In this document: piece after piece, positions 50,937 through 60,615 of the stretch | Layout of the letters: every line of letters begins with the position of its first letter | Numbering within the stretch: the stretch's first letter is position 1 | Assembly: GCA_910578715.1 (NCBI GenBank) | Contig: CAJTRL010000007.1 | Location: 18,899 to 82,898, forward strand | Length of the DNA: 64,000 nucleotides | Reading direction: 5' to 3' | Origin: an uncultured Lachnospiraceae bacterium | GTDB lineage: Bacteria > Bacillota > Clostridia > Lachnospirales > Lachnospiraceae | The notes under the pieces: model-generated | Database searches by the model: none | What the model saw: only the letters and a program-made list of their open reading frames with translations | Told to the model about the DNA's origin: nothing | Program-made: the position numbers and the translations under genes

Positions 50937-52010
50937 ATGAAAGAACGAATCTATGTCTGTCATACCTTTTATCATGTATATGTGGCATGTCTGAAGGAGT
51001 GCAGTCTGTCCGCCGAAAAGCGGGGACAGGCGGAGCTTGTCTTAAGCACCATGTCGAACCGTTTTGGCAATCTGAAAGAGCGGGCACAACAATGCGGGTT
51101 ATTTCATGCGGTTTATATGTTTGATGAAAAGGAAGATGTATTTTTTCCTGAACTTCAGAAATACCACAAGGACCGTGGGAACATTGTACTGAATATGTTT
51201 GCCCGCATGAAATATACGAAGCTGCTCGGAAAGCTCCAGGAGCCGTATGTGCCGGTGGATTTCCGGGAATACCGGGATATTTATGTTTTCTGCGATTCGG
51301 ACCCGATTGGTTATTATTTAAGTTATAAGAAAATACATTATCATGCGGTAGAGGACGGACTGAACTGCATTCAGTATTATGATACGGCACGGTATGATAA
51401 TAAGGGACATTTTGCACTCAAGGCCTGGATGTCCGCTCACAACCTGATTTTTATCCAGAACGGGTATGGAAAGTATTGCCTGGATATGGAAATCAATGAT
51501 AAGAGCGTGGTTCCTTTTCCCTGTAAAAAATATATCGAGCAGCCGCGGGAGCAGCTGGTGGAGCGTTTGTCGGAAGCGGACAAAGATATTTTGATTCATC
51601 TTTTTATCGAAAATATGGACGAGCTGCTGCAGAAATTACATTGCAGCGGGAAGGAAAAGATGCTTGTGCTTTCGGAACCGCTTTGTGATTTGGATGTGCG
51701 GAAACAGATTTTTACGGATATTATTAACGAATACGGTCAGATTTGCGGGCATGATTTACAGGTGTTGATTAAACCGCATCCGAGAGATGTGCTGGATTAT
51801 ACGAAAGAATTTCCAGAGCATATTGTACTTAGCGGCATGTTTCCGATGGAAATTCTGAACTTCATACCCGGCCTTCGGTTCAGGAGGGTTGTTTCGGTCC
51901 TGACAGTGCCGAACGGAATCAGGTTCGCGGAAGAGGTGCTGTTTCTCGGAGAAGATTTTCTGGATAAATACGAGGCGCCGGAACTGCACAGGCAGAACGA
52001 GCAGCTTTGA
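50937..52010 (+). CDS. GT52/sialyltransferase-like glycosyltransferase
   Basis: A 357-residue protein. YVCHTFYHVYVACLKE at the N-terminus, YHAVEDGLNCI in the middle and VLIKPHPRD in the C-terminal half are the landmarks of GT52 and related CMP-sugar transferases (sialyl and capsule types). Since CMP-pseudaminic acid is made in this window and no other CMP-sugar transferase is evident, this is the best candidate for the pseudaminyltransferase. It is soluble and presumably acts at the inner face of the membrane before the flippase encoded next. Confidence 0.65.
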   Translation: MKERIYVCHTFYHVYVACLKECSLSAEKRGQAELVLSTMSNRFGNLKERAQQCGLFHAVYMFDEKEDVFFPELQKYHKDRGNIVLNMFARMKYTKLLGKLQEPYVPVDFREYRDIYVFCDSDPIGYYLSYKKIHYHAVEDGLNCIQYYDTARYDNKGHFALKAWMSAHNLIFIQNGYGKYCLDMEINDKSVVPFPCKKYIEQPREQLVERLSEADKDILIHLFIENMDELLQKLHCSGKEKMLVLSEPLCDLDVRKQIFTDIINEYGQICGHDLQVLIKPHPRDVLDYTKEFPEHIVLSGMFPMEILNFIPGLRFRRVVSVLTVPNGIRFAEEVLFLGEDFLDKYEAPELHRQNEQL

Positions 52011-52116
52011 CGAATCGCGTCGGTTGTGATAAAGTGAAAGGAAGATTGTTCGTGAATAAACCTGCTGGCCGGGAAAGGGTCACTAATCTGCGGACAGAGA
52101 GAAAGGCATGGTTTTG

Positions 52117-52134
52117 TGTTCGTTAAAGCGGACA
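52117..52134 (+). repeat. Small pre-start hairpin (TGTTCG...CGGACA)
   Basis: A 6-bp stem with one wobble around TTAAAG, followed by AATCGGTATATAG. It is preceded by the second recurring module GAGAAAGGCATGG at about 52099-52111. Confidence 0.45.
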
Positions 52135-52163
52135 AATCGGTATATAGATGAAAAGAGACAGTT

Positions 52164-53915
52164 ATGAAAAAAATATATAAAAAGCTAATGATTCTGCTGG
52201 ACAAAAAACAGAAAAGAACAATGCTGTTCCTGATTTTCATGATGCTAATCGGAGCGATTCTGGAGACGCTCGGCGTATCTTCCATTCTGCCCGTCATGGA
52301 TGTAGTTCTGGAAGAAAACGCATTGGAGAACCACAAGTATCTGCGGGATGTCTGCGATATTTTTCAAATAGACAATACAAAGGATTTGATGATTCTCGTT
52401 CTGACGGTGCTGATTGCAATTTTTGCGGTGAAAAATATTTTTCTCTTCTTCCAGCAGAAAATGCAGTTGCGTTTTGTCTATACCAATCAGTTTGCGACTT
52501 CCCGGAAAATGATGATTAATTTCATGCAGCGGCCTTACGAATATTATCTGAATGCGGACACATCCGTGATTCAGCGGAGCATTACGTCGGACGTCAACAA
52601 TATGTACGGTCTGATTCTGGCACTGCTGCAGTTAATCAGCGAGGGTATCGTATTTGTATTCCTTGTGGCAATCAGTCTCGTTACGGACGTCTGGATGTGT
52701 ATTACGGTTACCTCGCTGCTGGTGGTCGTTCTGGTTGTCATTAAATGTGTTCTGAAACCAATCATGAAACGTGCTGGCGAGGAAAATCAGGATTATTACA
52801 GCGGTCTGTATAAGTGGATAGACCAGTCGGTCATGGGCATCAAGGAGATAAAAATTGCCTGCAGAGAGCCTTATTTTATCAATGAATATTCCAAATGCGG
52901 CGCCGGATATGTCAATGCGGTGCAGCGGTATAATCTGTATAATGCAACGCCCCGTCTGCTGATTGAAACGGTGGCGATTGCCGGAATGGTGCTTTATATG
53001 ATGGTACAGCTGTTAAACGGAGGAGAGGCCATTGACATCATGCCGCAGCTGACCCTGCTTGCACTTGTGGCAATGCGGCTGATTCCCTGTGCCAACAGAA
53101 TCAACAATCATCTGACGTCCATCGCCTATTTTGAGCCGTTCTTTATGGGCGTGAGCGATAATCTCCAGGAAGAGATTCAGGATGAAACGATTGATTATGA
53201 GGCGGAGACCTACCGGAAGAACGTAGAAGTCGAAAAGCTGGTTATCAAAAACAAAATAGAACTGAAAAATATCACTTATAAATATCCGAACTCGGATGTT
53301 CTGATTTTCGACGGAGCCGATATGGAAATTCCCATCGGTAAGAGCGTCGGTATTGTGGGAACTTCCGGTTCCGGCAAAACAACAGTGGTGGATATTCTTC
53401 TGGGACTTCTGCGGCTGCAGAGCGGAGAAATTCTGGCGGATGGCGTGGAAGTGAGAGGCCATTATAAGGAATGGCTCAGGAATATCGGTTATATACCCCA
53501 GTCTATTTTTATGGTCGATGCTTCTATCCGGAAAAATGTGGCGTTCGGTTATGCGGATGAGGATATCGACGATAAGAAAGTGTGGGAAGCGCTGGCGGAG
53601 GCGCAGCTTGACGAGTTCGTCAGAGGCCTTCCGGAAGGGCTTGATACGAGTATCGGCGAGCGGGGAATCCGCATTTCCGGTGGACAAAGACAGCGTATCG
53701 GAATTGCAAGAGCCTTGTTTGAAGACCCGGAGGTACTCGTGCTGGATGAAGCGACTTCGGCGCTTGATAACGATACGGAAGCTGCTATTATGGAATCCAT
53801 TAACCGTCTGCATGGCCGCAAAACGCTGATTATCATCGCGCACAGATTACAGACGATTGAAAAATGCGATATGGTTTACCGGATAGAGAACGGCAAAGCG
53901 GCAAGAGAAAGATAG
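52164..53915 (+). CDS. ABC transporter, fused membrane and ATPase domains (PglK/MsbA-like flippase)
   Basis: A 583-residue half-transporter. Six membrane helices (residues 1-310) are followed by an ATPase domain with GTSGSGKTTVVDILLGLL (Walker A, near 398), IPQSIFM (Q loop), ISGGQRQRIGIARAL (signature, near 503) and VLVLDEATSAL (Walker B). This type flips lipid-linked glycans, as PglK does. Its place after the GT52-like gene and before GtrA suggests export of a finished lipid-linked oligosaccharide. Confidence 0.9.
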   Translation: MKKIYKKLMILLDKKQKRTMLFLIFMMLIGAILETLGVSSILPVMDVVLEENALENHKYLRDVCDIFQIDNTKDLMILVLTVLIAIFAVKNIFLFFQQKMQLRFVYTNQFATSRKMMINFMQRPYEYYLNADTSVIQRSITSDVNNMYGLILALLQLISEGIVFVFLVAISLVTDVWMCITVTSLLVVVLVVIKCVLKPIMKRAGEENQDYYSGLYKWIDQSVMGIKEIKIACREPYFINEYSKCGAGYVNAVQRYNLYNATPRLLIETVAIAGMVLYMMVQLLNGGEAIDIMPQLTLLALVAMRLIPCANRINNHLTSIAYFEPFFMGVSDNLQEEIQDETIDYEAETYRKNVEVEKLVIKNKIELKNITYKYPNSDVLIFDGADMEIPIGKSVGIVGTSGSGKTTVVDILLGLLRLQSGEILADGVEVRGHYKEWLRNIGYIPQSIFMVDASIRKNVAFGYADEDIDDKKVWEALAEAQLDEFVRGLPEGLDTSIGERGIRISGGQRQRIGIARALFEDPEVLVLDEATSALDNDTEAAIMESINRLHGRKTLIIIAHRLQTIEKCDMVYRIENGKAARER

Positions 53916-53977
53916 GGAAAAACGGTCCTGTGCCAGAGTGCATATGGCGGAGCGGAAAGAAAGGCAGGGCGCTGCTT

Positions 53978-54403
53978 ATGAAAGCCTTCATAAAATATGG
54001 ATGGGATTTATATAAAAAATACGAGGAAGGAATCAATTATCTGATTTTCGGTTTTCTCGCATTTGTGCTGAATTATGCTTTGTTTTTTCTGTTTGAGTCC
54101 ATTCTGCATCTGAATTACCTCATAGCAACTGTGCTGTCCTGGGTGATTACTGTTATTTTTGCTTACTGGACGAACCGGACATTTGTTTTTAAAAGCAAGA
54201 ACGTCAGTCAGGGAAGCCTGTTCAAAGAGTTTGTTTCCTTCATCGGCGCGCGCATCGCAACGGAATTTCTGGAAATCGGGTTTATGTACCTTGCCGTGGA
54301 TATACTCGGGATGAACTCCAATATCGCCAAACTGATTGGACAGGTACTCGTTATTGTGTCGAATTATTTTCTGAGCAAGCTGTGGATATTTAAGAAAAAA
54401 TAG
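53978..54403 (+). CDS. GtrA-family membrane protein
   Basis: A 141-residue protein with four membrane helices. YLIFGFLAFVLNYALFFL, then WTNRTFVFKSKN and the C-terminal NYFLSKLWIFKKK are the GtrA signature. GtrA proteins are thought to flip undecaprenyl-phosphate-linked monosaccharides for side-chain addition. The start at 53978 is chosen because the upstream extension overlaps the ABC gene and lacks a membrane start. The matching GtrB-like gene lies at 61173. Confidence 0.9.
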   Translation: MKAFIKYGWDLYKKYEEGINYLIFGFLAFVLNYALFFLFESILHLNYLIATVLSWVITVIFAYWTNRTFVFKSKNVSQGSLFKEFVSFIGARIATEFLEIGFMYLAVDILGMNSNIAKLIGQVLVIVSNYFLSKLWIFKKK

Positions 54404-54413
54404 GAGGAACCCC

Positions 54414-55478
54414 ATGCCCTCAAAACGCCAGTCCAATTTTGAATTGCTCCGCATCGTGGCAATGTTTATGATTATCGCCCTTCATTATCTGGTGAAAGGC
54501 AATGTTGCGGCGCCGTATTCGGAGAGCCGAAGCCTGGTCAATTACACGGCCTGGCTTGTGGAGGCTTTTTGTATCGTGGCGGTGGACTGCTATGTTCTTC
54601 TGAGCGGTTATTTCCTCGTGGAATCTGAATGGAAGTCGGGACGGGTATTGTCTTTGCTTTGTCAGGTTCTTTTTTATTCGCTGGTGGTTCCGGCTGTGAT
54701 GCTTGGCGTAGGCATGATTTCGATACATGACCTGGGGCTTTATGACTGGATTGGATTTTTGTTTCCGATTGGAACGGAGCATTACTGGTTTGCAACGGCA
54801 TATCTGTTTCTGTATTTGTTTGCGCCGCTTCTGGCGGCGGGCATCAAAAAGATGGAGAAAAAGACATTGCAGAAGGTCATTGCATTGCTCTTGCTTTTCT
54901 TTTCGGTGGAGAAAACAGTTCTGCCTATACCGCTTGTGACGGACCGCTGCGGTTATGATTACGGCTGGTTTTTGTGTCTGTTCCTGGTTGCGGCATATCT
55001 GCGCCTGTACGGTTGTAAGTGGCTGGAAGAGAAAAAACACGGTCTTCTGCTGTATGCGGGCATGTGTGTCTGTCTTTTTGCGGCTTCGGCTGTGGCGGGG
55101 CTTCTGGGAGGAAGAGCGGAGGCCCTTTCCTATTATGCAGATATGCCTTATACTTATAATCACCTGTTATGTCTGTTCGGCGCGGTGGGCCTGTTTGCGG
55201 CTTTTCGGAAGCTGCGGATTCGGGAAGGACGGGCGGCAGATATTATCCGGCGCGTTGCGCCTTATACATTTGGCGTCTATCTTTTGCACGAGCATCTTTT
55301 GATTCGTTATGAATGGATGAACTGGCTGAGGGTGGATGCGGTACGGGAAAGTTTTCTTTTTCTGCCGCATATGTTCTGGTGCGTCGGCGTCGTTTTTTGC
55401 GCGGGTATATTGGCGGATTTTATCAGAACATGGCTTTTTGAAAAAGGAAAAATGTTTTTGAGAAAACGGGCATCATAA
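54414..55478 (+). CDS. Acyltransferase 3 family O-acyltransferase
   Basis: A 354-residue membrane protein with ten helices. The start RQSNFELLRIVAMFMIIALHYL contains the conserved Arg and His of the family (ELLR...ALHY). CYVLLSGYFLVES and GVYLLHEHLLIR are also typical. It should O-acetylate a sugar of the exported glycan at the membrane. It follows GtrA by ten bases with a GGAGG site. Confidence 0.9.
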   Translation: MPSKRQSNFELLRIVAMFMIIALHYLVKGNVAAPYSESRSLVNYTAWLVEAFCIVAVDCYVLLSGYFLVESEWKSGRVLSLLCQVLFYSLVVPAVMLGVGMISIHDLGLYDWIGFLFPIGTEHYWFATAYLFLYLFAPLLAAGIKKMEKKTLQKVIALLLLFFSVEKTVLPIPLVTDRCGYDYGWFLCLFLVAAYLRLYGCKWLEEKKHGLLLYAGMCVCLFAASAVAGLLGGRAEALSYYADMPYTYNHLLCLFGAVGLFAAFRKLRIREGRAADIIRRVAPYTFGVYLLHEHLLIRYEWMNWLRVDAVRESFLFLPHMFWCVGVVFCAGILADFIRTWLFEKGKMFLRKRAS

Positions 55479-55480
55479 AA

Positions 55481-55498
55481 TGTCTGCAAAAGCAGACA
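55481..55498 (+). repeat. Small pre-start hairpin (TGTCTGC-AAAA-GCAGACA)
   Basis: A perfect 7-bp stem with an AAAA loop directly after the acyltransferase stop, then GAAGATAGGTATAAGG and the start at 55515. It is the closest match to the copy at 50905. Confidence 0.6.
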
Positions 55499-55514
55499 GA
55501 AGATAGGTATAAGG

Positions 55515-57422
55515 ATGAGAATAATCGAGAAATTATATCAAAGATATCAGCATTTTCTGGAGAACGGGCTGTTTATCGTTCTTCTTGTTTTTTATCCGCT
55601 CGTCAAAATCAATCAGGGACTTGATGTGGTGGACACGTCGTACAGCCTGACGAATTTCCAGTTTTTTCCAACATCGGAAGGCACATGGATGGTGGCGACC
55701 TATCTGGCAAATACAGTCGGATATTTTCTGATGCAGCTTCCGAAGGGTGATACGCTTGCAGGCATGAATTTTTATACCGGACTGATTGTTTCGGGCGGGG
55801 CGCTGTCTGCGTATTTTGCTCTGCGGAAAAAAATGCCGGCATGGATTGTCTTTCTGGGAGAAATGCTGGCTGTCGGCCTGTGCTGGTGTCCGACGGTCAT
55901 TTTATACAATTATCTGACGTATCTGTTTATGGGGGCGGGTATTTTCTTTCTGTACCGGGGAATCTGTGAGGAACGGGAAAAGAAAAAGGCGGCATTGCTG
56001 TTTCTGGCGGGCGTCTGTCTTGGGATGAACGTGGCAGTACGGATGCCCAATGTGGCAGAGGCAGCGTTTATACTGGCGCTGTGGTATGGGGCGTGGTTAA
56101 AGAAAAGAAAGTTTTCCCGGACGGTGCGCGATACGGCGGTCTGCCTGTGCGGTTATCTTGCAGGTTTTGGCCTTCCGTATGCGGCTATCGTTATCAGGTA
56201 CGGAGCGGGGGCCTATCCGGAAATGGTTATGAATATGTTTGCCATGACGGAAAAGGCGGCGGACTATAAACCGACGGCCATGCTGACCGGAATGTTCGGC
56301 GGCTATCTGGACGCTCTGAAATGGCTTCTTCCGGCGGTTCTGTGTCTGGGCGGGCTGTATGTTCTTTACCTTTTAAAAGAGTACATACAGAAAAAAGGGG
56401 CGTTTCAGTGGACAGGAAAGGCATTCGGTGTTTTGTGCATTGCGGCAGTCCTCGTGGTCATTCGCTTTTTCTGGGGACGCGGAATGTTTCACTTCCGTTA
56501 TTATGCCTACGATTATGGCAGTATCTATCAGTGGGCGGCGTTGTTTCTGCTGGCGGCGGTTCTGGGCGCTTTTTCGGTGCTTGCGGGAGCTGTGGGCAGA
56601 CGGGGGCCGGAGGATAAAGTGTTTGCGCTTATTGTGCTGATTCAGATATTTGTCACGCCGCTTGGCAGTAACAATAAATTATTTCCGATTATCAATAATC
56701 TGTTTCTGGCTGCGCCTTTTACGCTGTGGGTGGGAAGGGAGCTGTTCCTTTCCACGAAGGGAAAAAGCGTTCATATTCCGTGGAAGTGCATGACGGCTGT
56801 GTTTGGCCTGATGGTATTGATACAAAGCGTCGGCTTTCATATGCAGTTCGTTTTTCTGGACGGCGTGTGGGGAGAAAAGAGAGATACGCTGCTGACCGGA
56901 AATCCGAAGACGGAAGGCATCTATACGAATAAAGAGAATGCGGAAACGTTCATGGATTTGGTGGAATTTGCAAAGGAACGGAATTTCGCGGGCCGGGAAG
57001 TGATTCTGTACGGGGAAGTGCCGGGCTTAAGTTATTTTCTCGATATGCCGACGGCGATATCCACGGCCTGGCCGGACCTGGATTCATACAGGCTGGTGCA
57101 GTTTACGCGGGATATGGAAAAGGTAGAACAGAAGCTGGGGGCACCGGAACAAGAGGCGGAAGCTGGAACGGTGGCAGAAGCGGCGGCCGGGACGGAATCG
57201 GCAGAGCCGGGCGGGGCGGATGCTGTGCGGGATAAGCCGGTCGTCATCGTTTCTTCTGCGATTGCCGCTTACCGGGGGGAAGACGCGGAAGCCTATAAAT
57301 GGTTCGGTGTGGACCCGCAGAAATTTGCAGAGGATGAAAAGCTGGCGGTGTTGTTACAATTCCTGGAGGATTACGGGTATGAGGAGACGTTTTGCAATAT
57401 GAGGTATGCAGTGTATGAGTAA
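55515..57422 (+). CDS. Large multi-pass membrane protein, GT-C-like
   Basis: A 635-residue protein with about twelve membrane helices and a C-terminal extracellular region of about 180 residues. The first loop holds DVVDTSYSLTNFQFF, with the acidic residues expected in a GT-C active site. The soluble tail includes a low-complexity Ala/Glu/Gly stretch (AGTVAEAAAGTESAEPGGA) near residue 555. No enzyme family is certain. With two similar proteins at 58754 and 62095 it forms a trio that may place different side-chain sugars. Confidence 0.65.
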   Translation: MRIIEKLYQRYQHFLENGLFIVLLVFYPLVKINQGLDVVDTSYSLTNFQFFPTSEGTWMVATYLANTVGYFLMQLPKGDTLAGMNFYTGLIVSGGALSAYFALRKKMPAWIVFLGEMLAVGLCWCPTVILYNYLTYLFMGAGIFFLYRGICEEREKKKAALLFLAGVCLGMNVAVRMPNVAEAAFILALWYGAWLKKRKFSRTVRDTAVCLCGYLAGFGLPYAAIVIRYGAGAYPEMVMNMFAMTEKAADYKPTAMLTGMFGGYLDALKWLLPAVLCLGGLYVLYLLKEYIQKKGAFQWTGKAFGVLCIAAVLVVIRFFWGRGMFHFRYYAYDYGSIYQWAALFLLAAVLGAFSVLAGAVGRRGPEDKVFALIVLIQIFVTPLGSNNKLFPIINNLFLAAPFTLWVGRELFLSTKGKSVHIPWKCMTAVFGLMVLIQSVGFHMQFVFLDGVWGEKRDTLLTGNPKTEGIYTNKENAETFMDLVEFAKERNFAGREVILYGEVPGLSYFLDMPTAISTAWPDLDSYRLVQFTRDMEKVEQKLGAPEQEAEAGTVAEAAAGTESAEPGGADAVRDKPVVIVSSAIAAYRGEDAEAYKWFGVDPQKFAEDEKLAVLLQFLEDYGYEETFCNMRYAVYE

Positions 57423-57509
57423 CCATATCATTGCAAAATGCCACAGGTTTGTGCTACAATGGATTGAAAAATCTGGGAATGCCGCTAATGCGGTGAGATG
57501 GGAGTAAAA

Positions 57510-58646
57510 ATGGCAATAAAAATAAACTTTAACGTCCCGCCCTATACGGGAAAAGAAATCGACTATATGAGAGAGGCCGTTCAAAATCAGAAAATTTGCG
57601 GCGACGGCCCGTTTACGAAAAAATGCAGCGAATGGATAGAGAAACAGACCAAAACTGCCAAATGCCTGCTTACACCTTCCTGTACCCAGGCGACGGAACT
57701 GGCGGCGCTGCTTCTGGATATCAAAGAGGGGGACGAAGTGATTCTTCCTTCTTATACGTTTGTTTCCACGGCGGATGCCTTTGTGCTGCGCGGCGCGAAA
57801 GCGGTTTTTGTGGATATCAGACCGGACACGATGAATATTGATGAAACGCTGATTGAAGATGCGGTTACGGACAGGACAAAGGCGATTGCCCCGGTACATT
57901 ATGCGGGAGTTGGCTGTGAAATGGATGCGATTATGGAAATTGCGAAAAAGCATCATCTTGCGGTGGTGGAAGACGCCGCACAGGGCATTATGGCGTCTTA
58001 TAAAGGAAAGGCTCTCGGCACGTTCGGAGAGTTTGGCTGTTTCAGCTTTCATGAAACGAAAAACTTAAGCATGGGCGAGGGCGGCGCACTGCTGATTCGG
58101 GATGAAAAATATATTGAAAACGCGGAAATCATCCGGGAAAAGGGAACGGACAGAAGCAAGTATCACAGGGGACAGGTGGACAAATACCGCTGGCAGAATT
58201 ATGGTTCGTCTTATCTGCCAAGCGATATGAACGCGGCCTATCTGTATGCGCAGCTTGAGCTTGCGGAGGAAATTACCGCAGCGCGGATGGAAAGATGGAA
58301 TCAGTATCACGAAATGCTTTTGCCGCTTGCGGAGGAAGGCAGAATCGAACTGCCGTATATTCCTGAGCATTGCAGCCACAATGCGCATATGTTCTATATT
58401 AAAGCGAAGGATTTGGAGGAAAGAAGCGCACTGGATGCGTTTTTAAAGGAAAAAGGGATTCTGCCGGCTTCTCATTATGTGCCGCTGCATTCCGCGCCCG
58501 CCGGCCGGAAGTTTGGCAGATTTCATGGAGAAGATAACTATACGACGAAAGAGAGCGAAAGACTTCTTCGTCTGCCATTGTTCTATAAGCTGACGGCGGA
58601 TGAAACGGAATATATTGCGGAACAGGTCAGGGCTTTCTATTGCTAA
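57510..58646 (+). CDS. wecE: dTDP-4-amino-4,6-dideoxygalactose transaminase
   Basis: A 378-residue PLP enzyme that makes dTDP-Fuc4N from dTDP-4-keto-6-deoxyglucose. It matches E. coli WecE/RffA over nearly its whole length by eye: NVPPYTGKEIDYM, CGDGPFTKKC, LLTPSCTQATE, PSYTFVSTADAFVLRGAK, RPDTMNIDETLIE, FHETKNLSMGEGG (PLP Lys184), EIIREKGTDRS and LRLPLFYKL. ATG 57510 is chosen for the GGGAG site 5 bases upstream. dTDP-glucose genes (rmlA, rmlB) are not in this window. Confidence 0.94.
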   Translation: MAIKINFNVPPYTGKEIDYMREAVQNQKICGDGPFTKKCSEWIEKQTKTAKCLLTPSCTQATELAALLLDIKEGDEVILPSYTFVSTADAFVLRGAKAVFVDIRPDTMNIDETLIEDAVTDRTKAIAPVHYAGVGCEMDAIMEIAKKHHLAVVEDAAQGIMASYKGKALGTFGEFGCFSFHETKNLSMGEGGALLIRDEKYIENAEIIREKGTDRSKYHRGQVDKYRWQNYGSSYLPSDMNAAYLYAQLELAEEITAARMERWNQYHEMLLPLAEEGRIELPYIPEHCSHNAHMFYIKAKDLEERSALDAFLKEKGILPASHYVPLHSAPAGRKFGRFHGEDNYTTKESERLLRLPLFYKLTADETEYIAEQVRAFYC

Positions 58647-58753
58647 TGTATTGGCATGGACAGCCGAAATGATTTGCATAAGAAGTCAGGGCTTTCTGCT
58701 GTAGAACGCTGCGGCGTCCGGGCCGGAAAGCGGAAAGAAAGGTATTGGCATTC

Positions 58754-60511
58754 ATGAAAGAGCGGGGAAGATGGAAGCGGTATGAAAACTGCATGATTGC
58801 ATTGGTGACTATACTGGTCAACATCATTTTGCTGAGTCTCTTTTTTGATTTCTATTATGATTTAAACGACGACGTCTTTATGCGGGATATTATGTCGGGA
58901 GCATATACGGGAACGCCGGACGGCCATAATGTGCAGACATTGTACGTTCTTGGGGCATTTATCAGTCTGTTTTATAAGATATATCGTGCGTTTCCGTGGT
59001 ATGGCGTTTTCCTGTTTCTCTGTCAGATGGGAAGCCTGTATCTGATTGGCGTGCGGCTGCTTGGATTTTGCCGGAAGCTGCCTGCGAAAGCGGGCTGTAT
59101 GGCGGTTTTTACGTTGTTTTTGTGGGGGGTGCTGCTGCCCCATATGACGGCGCTGCATTATACGTTTATCAGCGCGGTGTTAGCGGCTTCGGCGATATTC
59201 CTTTTTATTACGACGCCGGAAGGACTGACGGTAAGGCAGTTTATCGTGTGGAATATCCCGTCCGTACTGCTCGTTATTCTGGCTTATCAGCTCCGGACGG
59301 AAATGCTGCTGCTTCTTTTTCCGCTCATCGGTCTTGCGGGGCTGTTCCGGTGGAGCGAGGAGGAGAAGTTTTTTCATAAGGAGAATTATATAAAATACGG
59401 TGCCGTGCTGTCCGGCATTTTGTTTGGAATGCTCATAAGCAGCGCGATAGACTTGGCGGCTTATGGAAGCGGGGACTGGAAAGAATATCTTGTTTTTTTC
59501 GATAAAAGAACGGAAGTATATGATTACCATCTGGATGTCGTGACGAGCGGGGAGCACAGAGAATTTTTGTATTCTCTCGGTTTAAACGATGCACAGCAGG
59601 AACTGCTCTCCAATTATAATTTCGGTCTCGACGAAAGCCTTGATGCGAAGCTGATGGGAGATATCGCGGATTACGCCGGAGCAAATGCGGACTATGCCGG
59701 AGTGGTTATGAAGCAGCTGCGTTATTATCTGTACCGGACGCTGCATGCGGAAGATGCGCCATATAATAGACTGGTTATTTTTCTTTATGCCTGTATTGTG
59801 TTCGCCGGGCTTGGCATTGCGCTTGCGGAGAAAGGGCATCGGGGGAAATGGTGCTTTCTCTGGAAAGTATTCTTGCTCGGCGCATGCCGGACGTCGCTGT
59901 GGATGTTTATTCTGATACGGGGAAGATACCCGGAGCGCATCACTCATTCGCTGTATTTTGCCGAGACGGTTCTGCTGCTCGGCATGCTGTGCGTGCAGCT
60001 CGCGAACCGGAGACGGTTTCGCGCCGGAAAAGGAGACTGGGCCGTGGGGCTTATCGGCGTGCTGTTCGGACTGTTGTGCGTCTGCCATTTTCCGCAGAGC
60101 ATCGGGAAGGCCGCGGCGGATATGGACAACAGGGAAGTCTGTAATGGGGAATTTCTGGAAATTGCCCGCTATTGTGAAGAACACCCGGAAAATTTTTATT
60201 TTGAAGATGTATACTCTACCGTGAATTTTACGCAGAAATTATTGGAAGAGAGGTATCATTCGCCTGCCAATTATGATATCATGGGCGGATGGCTCTGCAA
60301 GAGCCCGCTTTATAAGGAAAAGCTCGGGCAGTTTGGAATTGCGTCGATGGAGGAAGGGCTGTATAACATGGACAATGTTTATTTTATTTCAGCCAATGAA
60401 AACGGTACTGACTGGCTGATTGCGTATTATGCGGGAAAAGGGATGGAAGTCAGCGTAGAACAGGTGGATTCGATTGCGGGGATTTATGCGGTTTATCAGT
60501 TGCGGCGGTGA
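58754..60511 (+). CDS. Large multi-pass membrane protein, GT-C-like
   Basis: A 585-residue protein with about eleven helices. The first outer loop DFYYDLNDDVFMRDIMSG carries a cluster of acidic residues, followed by TPDGHNVQTLY. The soluble C-terminal 130 residues follow a last helix near 450. It resembles membrane proteins of uncharacterised DUF6056-like type. ATG 58754 is preferred: AAAGAAAGG lies 11 bases upstream, and the TTG at 58745 is too close to it. It sits between wecE and the GNAT gene, so it may transfer Fuc4N or Fuc4NAc. Confidence 0.62.
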   Translation: MKERGRWKRYENCMIALVTILVNIILLSLFFDFYYDLNDDVFMRDIMSGAYTGTPDGHNVQTLYVLGAFISLFYKIYRAFPWYGVFLFLCQMGSLYLIGVRLLGFCRKLPAKAGCMAVFTLFLWGVLLPHMTALHYTFISAVLAASAIFLFITTPEGLTVRQFIVWNIPSVLLVILAYQLRTEMLLLLFPLIGLAGLFRWSEEEKFFHKENYIKYGAVLSGILFGMLISSAIDLAAYGSGDWKEYLVFFDKRTEVYDYHLDVVTSGEHREFLYSLGLNDAQQELLSNYNFGLDESLDAKLMGDIADYAGANADYAGVVMKQLRYYLYRTLHAEDAPYNRLVIFLYACIVFAGLGIALAEKGHRGKWCFLWKVFLLGACRTSLWMFILIRGRYPERITHSLYFAETVLLLGMLCVQLANRRRFRAGKGDWAVGLIGVLFGLLCVCHFPQSIGKAAADMDNREVCNGEFLEIARYCEEHPENFYFEDVYSTVNFTQKLLEERYHSPANYDIMGGWLCKSPLYKEKLGQFGIASMEEGLYNMDNVYFISANENGTDWLIAYYAGKGMEVSVEQVDSIAGIYAVYQLRR

Positions 60512-60615
60512 AATGTGACATAGGCGGAAGATGCGGTGACGGAAATAAATACTGCGCAATGGAGTAGAAAATTGTATGGACACAGGAAGATGGATAATAC
60601 AGGAGGAATCGAAAA

